This document shows positions 10,201-20,134 of a stretch of DNA of 64,000 nt, piece after piece (positions within the stretch are counted from its first letter, which is position 1; every line of letters starts with the position of its first letter). Source of the DNA: Xylanibacter oryzae DSM 17970 (GTDB lineage Bacteria; Bacteroidota; Bacteroidia; Bacteroidales; Bacteroidaceae). A program made the position numbers and the translations under genes. The stretch spans positions 1,514,703-1,578,702 of the forward strand of contig NZ_KK073873.1 in assembly GCF_000585355.1 (NCBI RefSeq), written 5' to 3'. The notes beneath the pieces are model-generated. The model did no database searches. It saw nothing but the letters and a program-made list of their open reading frames with translations, and was not told the origin of the DNA.

Positions 10201-10552
10201 TTACGAACAGAAAGATCCACTGCTTGTATTCAAACTTGAGAGTGTAAAACTGTTTGACAGTATGGTCAACACTATGAACAATAGAATCGTTGGCATACTT
10301 ATGCGTGGAGCTATTCCTGAGATGGAACAGCCACAGAGAGCTGCTCCCGAAGAACACTCTATGCGCTATCAGGAAATAAAAGACGAGTTGGGTGACCCAG
10401 AACAAGCTTCTGCAGCTCATCACGATACACGCGAAGGCGCTAGACAACCGCAAATGCCTCTACATGCAGAAAAGATGCCGGGACGCAATGATCCTTGTCC
10501 TTGCGGAAGCGGTAAAAAATTCAAGAATTGCCACGGTAAAGGACTTGTTTAA
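7235..10552 (+). CDS. secA: Preprotein translocase ATPase SecA
   Basis: SecA drives secretion through SecYEG. The protein has 1105 aa, longer than E. coli SecA (901) because of insertions, as is usual in Bacteroidetes. Seen in order: N-terminal [19 protein letters not shown]; Walker [39 protein letters not shown]-type box [21 protein letters not shown]; the second helicase half with [12 protein letters not shown] and [14 protein letters not shown]; and a C-terminal SEC-C zinc motif [15 protein letters not shown] that binds SecB or ribosomes in other species. It has its own promoter box and a hairpin at 10571-10600 ends the unit. Confidence 0.98.
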   Translation: MNFSKILQSLFGDKSSRDMRVIQPIVEKIKAAYPAIQALDNDGLRNRTKEIQQQVQESAKEQKDKIAELKSKVEETPIDEREEIFNDIDKLEKEALEIYEKALNDALPDVFSIMKDTARRFAENETIEVTATAFDRELAATKDFVHIEGDKAIYQNHWMAGGNEITWDMVHYDVQLFGGVVLHQGKISEMATGEGKTLVATLPVFLNALTGNGVHVVTVNDYLAKRDSEWMGPLYEFHGLSVDCIDRHQPNSEERRKAYQADITFGTNNEFGFDYLRDNMAISPADLVQRAHNYAIVDEVDSVLIDDARTPLIISGPVPKGDDQMFEEYQPLVESLVEVQRKLATQYLADAKAKITEGQEKKDQKMVEEGFLSLFRSHKALPKNKPLIKYLSEEGIKAGVLKTEESYMENNNRRMPQAVEPLYFVVDEKLNSVDLTDKGTDWLAKQVNDKTLFVLPDIASQLSALEKEEGLNDQERLDKKDELLNNYAIQSERVHTLQQLLKAYSMFSKDDEYVVMNGEVKIVDEQTGRIMEGRRWSDGLHQAIEAKEHVKVEAATQTFATITLQNYFRMYHKLSGMTGTASTEAGELWDIYKLDVVEIPTNRPIQRNDMEDRVYKTAREKYSAVIEEIIKMRDSGRPTLVGTTSVEISELLSRMLEMRKVPHSVLNAKLHQKEADIVAKAGQSVDGLGAVTIATNMAGRGTDIKLSKEVKAAGGLAIIGTERHESRRVDRQLRGRAGRQGDPGSSVFYVSLEDKLMRLFASERIASVMDRLGFKEGEMIESPMISKSIERAQKKVEENNFGIRKRLLEYDDVMNKQRTVIYEKRRHALMGERIGMDITNILWDRVVNIIENNDYDGCKEAFLQDLAMEVPFTEQEFSNENRNDIAEKAFQITMASFKRKADRIQTVAYPIIKDVFEKQGSMYERIMVPVTDGKRVYNIPCDLKEAYDSECKSVVKQFEKVILLHIIDDCWKENLRELDELKHSVQNASYEQKDPLLVFKLESVKLFDSMVNTMNNRIVGILMRGAIPEMEQPQRAAPEEHSMRYQEIKDELGDPEQASAAHHDTREGARQPQMPLHAEKMPGRNDPCPCGSGKKFKNCHGKGLV

Positions 10553-10570
10553 AAACAACGTATAATCATA

Positions 10571-10600
10571 ATAAGGGCGGATAGCAATGTCCGCCCTTAT
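10571..10600 (+). terminator. Hairpin after secA
   Basis: A perfect 11-bp stem (ATAAGGGCGGA paired with its complement) around an 8-base loop, 18 bp after the secA stop. It is followed by an A/T-rich stretch rather than a clean T run. Confidence 0.75.
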
Positions 10601-10644
10601 ATTTTAAAATTAGTTTTAGTATCAAACACCTTAATAGAAGCATT

Positions 10645-11349
10645 ATGAATATCAACATCAATAATCTAAAAAAGTCTTTTGGTGATACGATTGCCTGTGA
10701 TATAGACAATTTGACTATACACAGTGGCGAAATATTTGGTATGGTAGGAAACAACGGTGCAGGTAAGACAACACTCTTCCGTCTGATACTTGACCTAATA
10801 AAGGCAGATGAAGGTTCTCTTAACATAGGAGATATTAATCCCGCTGAATCTGAAGAATGGAAAAATGTTACAGGTGCATATATTGATGAATCCTTCTTGA
10901 TAGAATTTTTAACCCCCGAAGAATATTTCTCTTTTATAGGTAAAGTATGTGGAATTAAAGAGCCTACACTAAAAGAGAGACTGACCAAGTTTGAACGCTT
11001 CATGAATGGTGAAGTAACAGGGAAAAAGAAACTTATCCGAGATATGTCTGCCGGTAATAAACAAAAGGTAGGCATAATAGCCGCTATGCTTAACGAACCT
11101 GAAATACTTATATTAGACGAACCGTTCAATTTTCTTGATCCATCCGGACAGTCAATGCTTAAACGAATACTCAAGGAATACAATGCAACAACAGGTGCGA
11201 CAATAATTATCAGCAGTCATAACCTGTCACACACTATAGACATATCCAGCCGTATAGCTCTACTTGAACATGGTCGTATCATAAAAGATCTTGCTAACGA
11301 TGCAGGAATAGCATCACAAGAACTGACTGAGTACTTCGAAAACATATAA
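10645..11349 (+). CDS. ABC transporter ATP-binding protein
   Basis: The protein has 234 aa, a single nucleotide-binding domain. Visible are Walker A (GNNGAGKTTLFR, about 35-46), a signature loop of MSAGNKQKVG form (about 133-142), Walker B (EILILDEPFNFLDP, about 152-165) and the switch His in ISSHNLSHT. The signature MSAGNKQK is typical of ABC-2 type exporters (drug, lipid or gliding GldA-like) rather than nutrient importers. No permease gene adjoins it: secA lies upstream beyond a terminator and feoB downstream with its own promoter, so the partner must be elsewhere. The substrate cannot be inferred. Confidence 0.88.
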   Translation: MNININNLKKSFGDTIACDIDNLTIHSGEIFGMVGNNGAGKTTLFRLILDLIKADEGSLNIGDINPAESEEWKNVTGAYIDESFLIEFLTPEEYFSFIGKVCGIKEPTLKERLTKFERFMNGEVTGKKKLIRDMSAGNKQKVGIIAAMLNEPEILILDEPFNFLDPSGQSMLKRILKEYNATTGATIIISSHNLSHTIDISSRIALLEHGRIIKDLANDAGIASQELTEYFENI

Positions 11350-11452
11350 ATGATTGTAAGATAACCGTAAATTACCCTTTGCACCATCATCATTATTAGG
11401 TATTTTCGATTTTCTTGCACCGAAAACAGCAATAAAGTACCATTTTTTTGTG

Positions 11453-11460
11453 TACTTTTG
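11453..11460 (+). promoter_or_regulatory. -7 box for the feoAB operon
   Basis: TACTTTTG, 31 bp before the feoAB ATG. No recognisable ferric-uptake-regulator box was seen by eye around it. Confidence 0.5.
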
Positions 11461-11491
11461 CAACTAGAATAAAGATGCAAAAAAATATTAT

Positions 11492-14038
11492 ATGAAATTA
11501 TCAGAATTAAAGACAGGCGAAAGAGGTGTTATCGTAAAAGTTTTGGGTCATGGTGGATTCCGCAAACGCATCGTTGAGATGGGATTCATAAAGGGAAAAG
11601 TTATCGAAGTACTTCTTAATGCCCCACTCCATGACCCAGTGAAATATAAAATAATGGGATACGAAGTATCTCTCAGACATGACGAGGCTGACATGATAGA
11701 GATCATTTCTATTGAAGAAGCTAAAATGCTAGAAAAAGGAGAAGATACGACAAACCTTAAATCTGAGATTATAAGTAGTGAAGATATAGACGAGCAACCA
11801 CTTACTGACAAACAGCTGCACGATGCGGCAATGAAAAAAAGAAGAGTAATTAACGTAGCACTTGTAGGAAATCCAAACTGTGGAAAAACATCTCTTTTTA
11901 ATTTTGCATCCGGCTCGCACGAACGTGTAGGGAATTATTCAGGTGTAACTGTCGATGCAAAAGAGGGACATGCACATTTTGAAGGCTATGAGTTCAATCT
12001 TGTTGACCTGCCCGGCACTTATTCTCTATCAGCATACAGTCCTGAAGAGATGTATGTAAGAAAACAAATCATAGACAAAACACCTGATATCATCATAAAT
12101 GTTCTGGATGCAAGTAATCTGGAGCGTAATCTTTATCTAACGACCCAACTTGTTGACATGCACCTAAGGATGGTTTGCGCCATGAACATGTACGATGAGT
12201 TTGAACAGCGTGGCGATAAACTAGATTACTACAAATTAGGACAGTTGTTCGGTGTGCCATTCATACCTACTGTTTTTAAAACCGGAAGAGGCGTAGACTT
12301 ACTATTCCATACCATCATCAATATGTATGAGGGAGTTGACTTCATCGACAAAAAAGGTAATATAAACCCTGAAGTTGCAGCCGATATACAAAACTGGCAC
12401 AAGAACTACGAAAAGCTACACGGAGGCGATCATCTTGAAGATTTCGCTCACGGCAGTCGCCCTAACAGGAGCGTATTCAGACATATACACCTCAATCACG
12501 GTAGATTTATCGAAGAAGCTATAGACACCGTTAAGAAACAATTGCACGATGATGAACAGATAAGACATAAATACTCTACTCGTTATCTTGCCATCAAACT
12601 GCTTGAGATGGATGCCAGCGCCGAGCGTCTGGTACGTACTCTGCCCAATGGTGATGAAGTACTAAAAACCAGGGATCTTGCGGCTGAAAAAATAAAAGAA
12701 GAAACTAAGGAAGACAGCGAAACTGCTATAATGGACGCCAAGTATGGATTTATCAATGGAGCGCTCAAAGAGGCAGGATATGAAGAGGGCAAAGAGCAAG
12801 ACACGTATCAGATGACCCATCTTCTTGACAGCATAATAACCAACAAATACGTAGGTTTCCCTATATTCTTCTTAATGCTGTACGTAATGTTCCAAGTCAC
12901 ATTCAGTCTTGGTCAGTATCCAATGGACTGGATAGATGCAGGCGTTAGTGCCCTTGGCAGTTTTCTTAGCAACACAATGCCCGAAGGACCATTAAAGGCA
13001 ATGGTTGTAGACGGCATTATAGGAGGTGTCGGTTCTGTCATTGTTTTCTTACCTCAAATTCTTATTCTATACTTCTTTATATCCTTCATGGAAGACTCAG
13101 GATATATGGCACGTGCAGCATTCATAATGGATAAACTTATGCATAAGATGGGCCTTCACGGCAAATCATTTATACCACTTATCATGGGCTTCGGATGCAA
13201 TGTTCCTGCAGTTATGACAACACGTACCATAGAGAGCAAACGCAGTCGCATCATCACGATGCTTATTCTGCCTATGATGAGTTGTTCAGCCCGCCTGCCC
13301 ATCTATATAATGATTACAGGCACATTCTTTGCTCTGAAATACCGCAGTCTTATAATGATATCCCTTTATGTTATAGGCATCGTAATGGCCATAATCATGA
13401 GTAGGATTTTCAGCCATTGGATAGTAAAGGGCGAAGACACTCCATTTGTTATGGAACTTCCGCCGTATCGTTTCCCAACGAGTAAGGCTATAGGACGCCA
13501 CACATGGGAGAAAGGCAAACAATACCTCAAGAAGATGGGTGGTATTATCCTCGTGGCAAGTATAATAGTCTGGGCATTAGGATATTTCCCTCATAATGAC
13601 AAACTAAGCGCACAAGAGCAACAAGAACAAAGTTATATCGGACAGATTGGCAAAGTCATTGCCCCTGTATTCACCCCTCAAGGTTTCGACTGGAAACTGG
13701 ATGTAGGCCTCGTTGCCGGTGTGGGCGCAAAAGAGATTGTAGCCTCAACAATGGGAGTCCTTTACTCTGATAAGAGTAATTATTCAGATAAAGGCAATGA
13801 CGACTCGGCCAAATATGCCAATATGTACAAGCAGATGAGTAAAGACGGCATCACACCACTGATTGCCTTCTGTTACCTGTTGTTTGTCTTGCTCTATTTC
13901 CCATGCATAGCCACAATAGCAGCCATAAAGAACGAATCAGGCAGTTGGAAGTGGGCCTTGTTAGCGGCAGGCTACACCACCGTACTGGCATGGTGCGTTT
14001 CAGCATCTGTATATCAGATAGGCAGTTTATTCGTATAA
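11492..14038 (+). CDS. feoB: Fused FeoA-FeoB ferrous iron transporter
   Basis: The protein has 848 aa and imports Fe2+ across the inner membrane. Residues 1-75 are a FeoA-type SH3 domain (LKTGERGVIVKVLGHGGFRKR, here fused instead of a separate gene). After a linker comes the G-protein domain: G1 GNPNCGKTSLFN at about 127, G3 DLPGTYSLS, and G4 in the variant form NMYDE. A helical spacer (about 350-440) precedes the membrane part with Gate motifs: GGVGSVIVFLPQI, MEDSGYMARAAF, and GFGCNVPAVMTTRTI, whose Cys is the conserved gate residue. Fusion of FeoA to FeoB is common in Bacteroidetes. yccF starts 8 bp after the stop. Confidence 0.97.
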   Translation: MKLSELKTGERGVIVKVLGHGGFRKRIVEMGFIKGKVIEVLLNAPLHDPVKYKIMGYEVSLRHDEADMIEIISIEEAKMLEKGEDTTNLKSEIISSEDIDEQPLTDKQLHDAAMKKRRVINVALVGNPNCGKTSLFNFASGSHERVGNYSGVTVDAKEGHAHFEGYEFNLVDLPGTYSLSAYSPEEMYVRKQIIDKTPDIIINVLDASNLERNLYLTTQLVDMHLRMVCAMNMYDEFEQRGDKLDYYKLGQLFGVPFIPTVFKTGRGVDLLFHTIINMYEGVDFIDKKGNINPEVAADIQNWHKNYEKLHGGDHLEDFAHGSRPNRSVFRHIHLNHGRFIEEAIDTVKKQLHDDEQIRHKYSTRYLAIKLLEMDASAERLVRTLPNGDEVLKTRDLAAEKIKEETKEDSETAIMDAKYGFINGALKEAGYEEGKEQDTYQMTHLLDSIITNKYVGFPIFFLMLYVMFQVTFSLGQYPMDWIDAGVSALGSFLSNTMPEGPLKAMVVDGIIGGVGSVIVFLPQILILYFFISFMEDSGYMARAAFIMDKLMHKMGLHGKSFIPLIMGFGCNVPAVMTTRTIESKRSRIITMLILPMMSCSARLPIYIMITGTFFALKYRSLIMISLYVIGIVMAIIMSRIFSHWIVKGEDTPFVMELPPYRFPTSKAIGRHTWEKGKQYLKKMGGIILVASIIVWALGYFPHNDKLSAQEQQEQSYIGQIGKVIAPVFTPQGFDWKLDVGLVAGVGAKEIVASTMGVLYSDKSNYSDKGNDDSAKYANMYKQMSKDGITPLIAFCYLLFVLLYFPCIATIAAIKNESGSWKWALLAAGYTTVLAWCVSASVYQIGSLFV

Positions 14039-14046
14039 TATATAGT

Positions 14047-14415
14047 ATGAAAATATTAGGAAACATTATTTGGCTCATTTTCGGAGGCTTTATCATAGCC
14101 ATCCAATATATCGTGAGCAGCATCCTGTTGATGATTACCATCATAGGTATACCGTTTGGTCTCCAGACATTAAAGTTTGCCGTCTTGGCTATGTGGCCTT
14201 TTGGCAGCAAAGTGGTAGAAAAGCCATCCGGTGGCGGATGTATCAGCACACTGATGAATGTTATATGGATATTCATAGGAGGTTTCTGGATATGTATCTC
14301 GCACTTGTTCTGGGGCATACTCTTCTGCATCACGATAGTAGGCATACCCTTTGGCAAACAGCACTTCAAGTTAGCTCACATAGCTCTCGTTCCATTTGGC
14401 AGACAGATAGTATAG
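14047..14415 (+). CDS. yccF: YccF-domain inner-membrane protein
   Basis: The protein has 122 aa. It contains two copies of the YccF pattern: NIIWLIFGGFIIAIQYIVSS with IIGIPFGLQTLKFAVLAMWPFG (about 4-54) and NVIWIFIGGFWICISHLFWG with IVGIPFGKQHFKLAHIALVPFG (about 71-119). Each copy is a hydrophobic hairpin followed by IGIPFG. It is the usual family length. Function is unknown for the family. The ATG at 14047 is chosen over a frame that stays open upstream inside feoB, because the family starts here. It is 8 bp after feoB and so probably in its operon; a role in iron uptake is not established. Confidence 0.85.
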   Translation: MKILGNIIWLIFGGFIIAIQYIVSSILLMITIIGIPFGLQTLKFAVLAMWPFGSKVVEKPSGGGCISTLMNVIWIFIGGFWICISHLFWGILFCITIVGIPFGKQHFKLAHIALVPFGRQIV

Positions 14416-14457
14416 AGATGTCATCGGGCTAAGTGCTCAATACATTAATCACAAATA

Positions 14458-15720
14458 ATGAGTCTGAAGATTAAACTAGCCATAACCTGCCTGTTGCAAT
14501 ATGCCGTGTTGGGAGCTTATTCCACATCGCTTGGCAGATACCTTGTTAATATAGGTATGGGCAACAAGATAGGATACTTCTATGCCATGATGGGCATAGT
14601 ATCTATTGTCATGCCCGCACTGATAGGCATCATCGGCGACAGATGGATCCAGGCTCAACGGCTCTTGGGTATCTGCCATCTGATAGCAGCACTGATGATG
14701 TTTGCCATAGCTTATTACGGATATATCAACGGAGCCAACAGCTCTTTCGCTATACTGTTCTTGCTGTTCAGCATCAGCGTAGCTTTATATATGCCCACTA
14801 TATCGCTCGACAATTCTGTTACGCTCAATTTACTGAGCGATGCGGATATAGACACTGTAAAGTATTTTTCGGTGATACGAATGTTCGGTACTATCGGTTT
14901 CATTTTCGCTATGTGGGCGGTCGACCTACTTGGATATCAGACCAGTCAGATGCAGTTTGTCACTTCCGGCATAATAGGTGTGGTGCTTGCCCTCTTCACG
15001 TATGCTCTACCCCACTGCCATACTCGTAAAACAAAAGAGAGACAGTCGCTCTTTCAGACTCTTGGCCTTAGTGCCTTTAAACTATTCAAGCAGAAGCAAT
15101 TAGCCATTTTTCTTATTTTTTCAATGCTTATTAACGTCTGTCTTCAGACAACCAACAGTTTTGCAAATCCATTTTTCAACAGCTTTGCTACTGTATTACA
15201 GTTTGCCGGCACCTTTGGTGTCAACCATTCCAACATATTGATGTCTTTCGGACAGATGAGCGAGACCCTCTTCATGCTCCTCGTACCATTTATGTTGAGG
15301 CACCTCAGTATAAAGAAAGTGATGCTCATATCCATGTTGGGATGGACCATCCATTTCGCGATGTTCGCCTTCGGCAATCCCGGTGACAGAATGTGGATGT
15401 TTGTCTTCGCTATGATATTGTACGGCATGGCGTTCGATTTCTTTTCTATTGCCGGCACCCTATTTGTAGACGAAGTGGCCGACAGCAGTATGCGTGCAAG
15501 CAGCCAGGGCGTGTTTATGATTATGACAGGTGGATTCGGCACAATGATAGGTACACTATGGGCACAGGTTACAGTCAACAGCTTTACCGTACAGACGAAG
15601 ATGGCGGACAACTTATACACTACGGGCAACTGGAATACAGTATGGACCATATTCGCGGTGTACGCCCTCTTTATATGTATTGTCTTTGCCGCCATCTTCA
15701 AACCTAAAAAGATAATATAA
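14458..15720 (+). CDS. MFS transporter, nucleoside:H+ symporter (NupG/XapB) type
   Basis: The protein has 420 aa with twelve hydrophobic segments. It starts MSLKIKLAITCLLQYAVLGAYSTSLGRYL, the form seen in NupG-like nucleoside permeases, and has the central acidic residues typical of that group (FDFFSIAGTLFVDEVADSSMRASSQGVF at about 325-352, given here as pattern). It is predicted to import nucleosides with protons. It is 42 bp after yccF and before a bidirectional hairpin, so it may be read from the feoAB promoter. The link to iron uptake is positional only. Substrate is inferred from family resemblance. Confidence 0.8.
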   Translation: MSLKIKLAITCLLQYAVLGAYSTSLGRYLVNIGMGNKIGYFYAMMGIVSIVMPALIGIIGDRWIQAQRLLGICHLIAALMMFAIAYYGYINGANSSFAILFLLFSISVALYMPTISLDNSVTLNLLSDADIDTVKYFSVIRMFGTIGFIFAMWAVDLLGYQTSQMQFVTSGIIGVVLALFTYALPHCHTRKTKERQSLFQTLGLSAFKLFKQKQLAIFLIFSMLINVCLQTTNSFANPFFNSFATVLQFAGTFGVNHSNILMSFGQMSETLFMLLVPFMLRHLSIKKVMLISMLGWTIHFAMFAFGNPGDRMWMFVFAMILYGMAFDFFSIAGTLFVDEVADSSMRASSQGVFMIMTGGFGTMIGTLWAQVTVNSFTVQTKMADNLYTTGNWNTVWTIFAVYALFICIVFAAIFKPKKII

Positions 15721-15854
15721 GTATTGTCTAATTACTAGCTTATTTCTCACTATTGATTAAGTAGGTAGCATAAAGTAACAGAGGATAAGTAAGTGATGAC
15801 AAAAGCAAAAAGCCATGTAACCGATTACCGTACCTTATATAATAGAGACACTAA

Positions 15855-15886
15855 AAATCCCCCACGAACCGAATCGTGGGGGATTT
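15855..15886. terminator. Bidirectional terminator between MFS gene and mutB
   Basis: A perfect 13-bp G/C-rich stem (AAATCCCCCACGA and its complement) with a 6-base loop, A-rich on one side and T-rich on the other, lying between two convergent genes. Confidence 0.88.
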
Positions 15887-15908
15887 ATTATGTTATATCG
15901 TATTGATA

Positions 15909-18053
15909 TTATTTATCCAAGAGGATATTCATCATTGCTACAGCGGCCTTGGCTACTGATGTGCCGGGACCGAAGATGGCTGCTACGCCTACCTTGTAGA
16001 GGAAGTCATAATCCTGTGCAGGGATTACACCACCGGCAATTACCATGATGTCTTCGCGGCCCAACTTCTTAAGTTCGGCTATCAACTGAGGAATAAGAGT
16101 CTTATGACCTGCTGCAAGTGATGATACACCTACTACATGAACATCATTCTCTACAGCCTCACGAGCTGCCTCGGCCGGAGTCTGGAACAAAGGTCCCATA
16201 TCTACGTCGAATCCGCAGTCGGCATAACCTGTTGCTACTACTTTAGCACCACGGTCATGTCCGTCCTGACCCATCTTTGCTACAAAGATACGTGGACGGC
16301 GACCTTCTTTCTTAGCAAACTCTTCTGTCAACTCGCATGCTTTGTCGAAGTCGGCATCATTCTTACTTTCTGAACTGTACACTCCTGATATTGTTCTGAT
16401 TACTGCTTTATATCTGCCTACAACTACTTCGCAGGCATCGCTTATCTCACCAAGAGTACAACGTACCTTGGCACATTCTACTGCCTTTTCGAGCAAGTTG
16501 CCTTCGCCTGTACGTACACACTCTGTAAGTGCTGCAAGAGTTTCTTTCACTTTCTTATCATCACGACTGGCACGCATTTCTTTCAGAGAATCTTCCTGCT
16601 GTTTGCGTACTGCGGAGTTGTCTACCTCAAGAATATCAATAGGAGCTTCATGGTCAAGACGATACTTGTTAGTACCTACGATAGTCTGTACACCACTGTC
16701 GATACGAGCCTGTGTACGAGCAGCTGCTTCTTCAATACGCATCTTAGGCACACCTGTCTCGATAGCTTTGGCCATACCGCCAAGTTTCTCAATTTCCTGT
16801 ATATGCTCCCAAGCCTTATGAACAAGTTCATTGGTCATAGTCTCCAGATAATATGAACCGGCCCACGGGTCGATCTCCTTGCATATCTGAGTCTCGTTCT
16901 GCACAAAGATCTGTGTATTACGGGCGATACGTGCTGAGAAGTCGGTAGGAAGTGCGATGGCCTCATCCAAGGCATTGGTATGCATACTCTGGGTATGCCC
17001 CAAAGCTGCTGCCATACACTCTATACATGTACGACCAATATTATTATATGGATCCTGCTCTGTAAGCGACCAACCTGATGTCTGTGAGTGAGTACGCAGC
17101 ATGAGTGACTTCGGATTCTTAGGGTTAAACTGTTTTATAACCTTAGCCCAAAGCATACGTGCTGCTCTCATCTTGGCTATCTCCATAAAGTGATTCATGG
17201 ATATACCCCAGAAGAATGACAGACGTGGTGCGAAAGCATCAATATCTATACCGGCATTGACACCCGAACGAACATATTCCAGTCCGTCGGCGATAGTATA
17301 AGCCAACTCGATGTCTGCTGTAGCTCCGGCCTCCTGCATATGATAGCCTGAGATAGAGATAGAGTTGAATTTAGGCATATATTTGGATGTATATCCGAAG
17401 ATATCACTGATTATTCGCATTGAGAATGCAGGTGGATATATATAGGTGTTACGAACCATGAACTCTTTGAGAATATCATTCTGAATAGTTCCGGCCATCT
17501 CTTCAAGTTTGGCGCCCTGCTCCAGTCCGGCTACTATATAGAAAGCCATGATAGGCAATACAGCACCATTCATTGTCATTGACACTGACATCTTATTAAG
17601 AGGAATACCGTCGAAGAGCACCTTCATGTTCTCTACCGAGCATATTGACACACCGGCTTTACCAACATCACCTACAACACGCTCGTTGTCAGGGTCATAT
17701 CCACGGTGAGTGGGAAGGTCGAACGCAACAGACAGGCCTTTCTGTCCACTGGCAAGATTACGACGGTAGAAGGCATTGCTCTCTTCAGCTGTAGAGAATC
17801 CGGCATACTGACGTATAGTCCACGGGCGGAAAGGATACATCATTGAGTACGGGCCACGCAGGAAAGGTGCCAGACCGGCTGTATAGTCGAGGTGTTCCAT
17901 TCCTTCAAGGTCTTCTTTTGTATACGTAGGCTTAACGTCTATGTGCTCCGGAGTTTTCCAATTGGGAGCAATATTGTTAGCATTCTGCCAGTTTTCACCG
18001 TTTTCGGCTTTGATACCGGCATAAATATCTAGGTTTTTAAAATCTTTTCTCAT
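15909..18053 (-). CDS. mutB: Methylmalonyl-CoA mutase large (alpha) subunit
   Basis: This subunit performs the adenosylcobalamin-dependent interconversion of succinyl-CoA and methylmalonyl-CoA, the key step of succinate-to-propionate fermentation. The protein has 714 aa. It has the N-terminal mutase barrel ([56 protein letters not shown]) and a C-terminal B12-binding domain (about 580-714) with the cobalamin-ligand motif [10 protein letters not shown]. The catalytic subunit therefore looks complete. It starts inside the mutA stop (ATGA, 4-bp overlap), so the two subunits are translationally coupled. Confidence 0.97.
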   Translation of the reverse strand: MRKDFKNLDIYAGIKAENGENWQNANNIAPNWKTPEHIDVKPTYTKEDLEGMEHLDYTAGLAPFLRGPYSMMYPFRPWTIRQYAGFSTAEESNAFYRRNLASGQKGLSVAFDLPTHRGYDPDNERVVGDVGKAGVSICSVENMKVLFDGIPLNKMSVSMTMNGAVLPIMAFYIVAGLEQGAKLEEMAGTIQNDILKEFMVRNTYIYPPAFSMRIISDIFGYTSKYMPKFNSISISGYHMQEAGATADIELAYTIADGLEYVRSGVNAGIDIDAFAPRLSFFWGISMNHFMEIAKMRAARMLWAKVIKQFNPKNPKSLMLRTHSQTSGWSLTEQDPYNNIGRTCIECMAAALGHTQSMHTNALDEAIALPTDFSARIARNTQIFVQNETQICKEIDPWAGSYYLETMTNELVHKAWEHIQEIEKLGGMAKAIETGVPKMRIEEAAARTQARIDSGVQTIVGTNKYRLDHEAPIDILEVDNSAVRKQQEDSLKEMRASRDDKKVKETLAALTECVRTGEGNLLEKAVECAKVRCTLGEISDACEVVVGRYKAVIRTISGVYSSESKNDADFDKACELTEEFAKKEGRRPRIFVAKMGQDGHDRGAKVVATGYADCGFDVDMGPLFQTPAEAAREAVENDVHVVGVSSLAAGHKTLIPQLIAELKKLGREDIMVIAGGVIPAQDYDFLYKVGVAAIFGPGTSVAKAAVAMMNILLDK

Positions 18054-19903
18054 TTGATTCCCAATTTAGCGTTATACTCTTTTAATGTCTCAAGAACGTT
18101 GCAGCGCACGTGTACGAAATTCTCGATACCCTGTGCCTTGAGTTCGTCCATACATGCAGGTGCTCCTGCTACAATGAACATTGCTCTGCCGTTGAGGTAC
18201 TTGAATGCAGGCAGTGCATAAGTTGCATACTCGTCATCACTTGAGCACAATACAACTATTTCTGCTCCAGCCTGCAATGCTGCATCTACACCCTCTTCTA
18301 CTGTGTCGAATCCAAGATTATCAATAACATTATATCCTGCACAGGCCAAGAAGTTGGAAGTAAACTGAGCACGTGCCTGGCGCCAAGCCAGACTGCCGAT
18401 TGTAAGCATGAATGCTGTAGGAGTTTTACCGCTGTTCTCTGTCTGCATGCGGAGTTCTTCAAACTCTGAAGACAAACGTGACTTCGTTATTGCCTTGAAT
18501 GCAGTCTCTTCTTTGTGGTCACATCCATATGAACAGTCTACCGGTTTCTTACCATCAGAAAGTTCAGTGAAGTTAGGGAACTGGTTAGTGCCCAGGATAA
18601 ACTCTTTGCGTCTGGCTGCATCAGCATGACGCTTATCATTGCTAGCGTTGATGTCATCCTGTACGAAGCCTTTCTTGGCTGCTTCAAGGAATCCACCTTC
18701 GTCTTCTACCTTCAAGAAGATTTTCCAAGCCTCGTTGGCAAGAGATGTTGTAAGTTCTTCTACATAATAAGAACCTGCAGCAGGGTCTACCACTTTATCA
18801 AAATGGCTCTCTTCTTTAAGCAACAGCTGCTGATTACGGGCTATACGCTCTGAGAAATCATCGGGTTGTTCGTAAGTTTTGTCGAATGGTGTAACTACAA
18901 TAGAGTGTACACCGGCAAGGGCTGCACTCATGGTCTGAGTCTGACTGCGGAGCATATTAACATAAGTATCAAACAGAGTCATTGTATACTCGGATGTCGT
19001 AGCATTGACACACATACGGCAAGCACAATCACATTTAGGTTCGTATTGTTTAACAATATCAGCCCAAAGCATACGTGCTGCTCTGAATTTAGCAATCTCC
19101 ATAAAGTAATTTGAAGATATGCCCATATTGAATTTTATCTTTCTGGCAGCCAAAGTAGGTTCTACACCAGCTTCTACCAACTGACTGAGATATTCGTTAC
19201 CCCATGACATGGCATAACCGAGTTCCTGAACAATGTATGCGCCACTGTTGTTGAGCGATACAGAGTTGACAGATATGCAGCGTACGTTAGGATAATCTTT
19301 CAGAGCCTCAACTATCTTAGAAGCAACAGGCAGAATCTGTGTGGAATCCTTGCCACTCATGATAATTTTCTCCATCGGGTCCCAATCTAGCGAACCAACA
19401 ATTTTGTCTTTATCATATTCCTGCTGGTCAAAATAAGAAGCCAGAATACGTGCCAAGTCAAGCGTATGACGCTTGCATGTACTGAAGTTGACCTCTACGA
19501 CATCGCACCTGATATCTTTTAATAATGTGGCGATAAATTCACCACTCAAGTTATCGGCAGGTAGATTGAAGCCCAATGAGTCGACACCCTTGTTGAGGAT
19601 ATCCAGAGCCTTTGCATTAGCCTCTTTAGGATCAGTTGCGTCAATATTCTGGCGTACGTACCAAGAGTTGTCACTTTTCTTGTTTCCGCGGACAAATGGG
19701 AATTCGTCTGGTAATGAATCAGGAGTTTTCAATTTCAAAACATCCTCTCTACGATAGAAAGGCTGTACATTAAAACCTTCGTTAGTTCTCCATACGAGTC
19801 TTTTGTTAAAGTCAGCGCCTTTAAGATCCACCTGAATCTTATCCAACCATTCCTGAGTGGTGGGCGACTTAAACTCCTTGAAGAGTTTTTCCTTGTTAGA
19901 CAT
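18050..19903 (-). CDS. mutA: Methylmalonyl-CoA mutase small (beta) subunit
   Basis: The protein has 617 aa and partners MutB as the non-catalytic subunit. It shares the barrel pattern with MutB ([51 protein letters not shown]). The C-terminal B12-like domain has lost the cobalamin-binding His: where MutB has DGHDRG, this protein reads LAWRQAR (about 510-516). That is the normal state of the small subunit. It is the first gene of the mutA-mutB unit, with a well-formed promoter at 19949-19980. Confidence 0.96.
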   Translation of the reverse strand: MSNKEKLFKEFKSPTTQEWLDKIQVDLKGADFNKRLVWRTNEGFNVQPFYRREDVLKLKTPDSLPDEFPFVRGNKKSDNSWYVRQNIDATDPKEANAKALDILNKGVDSLGFNLPADNLSGEFIATLLKDIRCDVVEVNFSTCKRHTLDLARILASYFDQQEYDKDKIVGSLDWDPMEKIIMSGKDSTQILPVASKIVEALKDYPNVRCISVNSVSLNNSGAYIVQELGYAMSWGNEYLSQLVEAGVEPTLAARKIKFNMGISSNYFMEIAKFRAARMLWADIVKQYEPKCDCACRMCVNATTSEYTMTLFDTYVNMLRSQTQTMSAALAGVHSIVVTPFDKTYEQPDDFSERIARNQQLLLKEESHFDKVVDPAAGSYYVEELTTSLANEAWKIFLKVEDEGGFLEAAKKGFVQDDINASNDKRHADAARRKEFILGTNQFPNFTELSDGKKPVDCSYGCDHKEETAFKAITKSRLSSEFEELRMQTENSGKTPTAFMLTIGSLAWRQARAQFTSNFLACAGYNVIDNLGFDTVEEGVDAALQAGAEIVVLCSSDDEYATYALPAFKYLNGRAMFIVAGAPACMDELKAQGIENFVHVRCNVLETLKEYNAKLGIK

Positions 19904-19948
19904 ACTGTTCTTGTTTTATTGTTATATAAGTTATTCAATTTTCGGGCA

Positions 19949-19980
19949 CAAATATAGCTGAAAAATGCCTAAAAAACAAA
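19949..19980 (-). promoter_or_regulatory. Promoter of mutAB
   Basis: On the minus strand: TTTG (19980-19977), a 20-bp spacer, then TATATTTG (19956-19949). This is the complete Bacteroidetes sigma signature. The -7 box ends 46 bp before the mutA ATG. Confidence 0.7.
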
Positions 19981-20105
19981 TATTTTCATGTATTTTAAAT
20001 GCAAGTGTTTGTTCTATTACACATATTGAGTGGTTAAAAACCCAAAAGTTCTTATTAACATCTAAAAAAACTACATGAAAATTATTTTATGAGCAATAAA
20101 ATGCC

Positions 20106-20113
20106 TACTTTTG
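20106..20113 (+). promoter_or_regulatory. -7 box for the carrier/decarboxylase operon
   Basis: TACTTTTG, 21 bp before the ATG at 20135 and divergent from the mutAB promoter. The -33 element is weak. Confidence 0.5.
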
Positions 20114-20134
20114 CAGTACTAAATTTAATATGTT

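Noticed and set aside
10566..11183. 205-codon frame antisense to the ABC ATPase
   Set aside because: Ser/Ile/Leu-rich shadow of a clear coding frame, starting at the terminator; no motif.
13903..14046. Upstream extension of yccF inside feoB
   Set aside because: The frame is merely open; the YccF family begins at the ATG at 14047.
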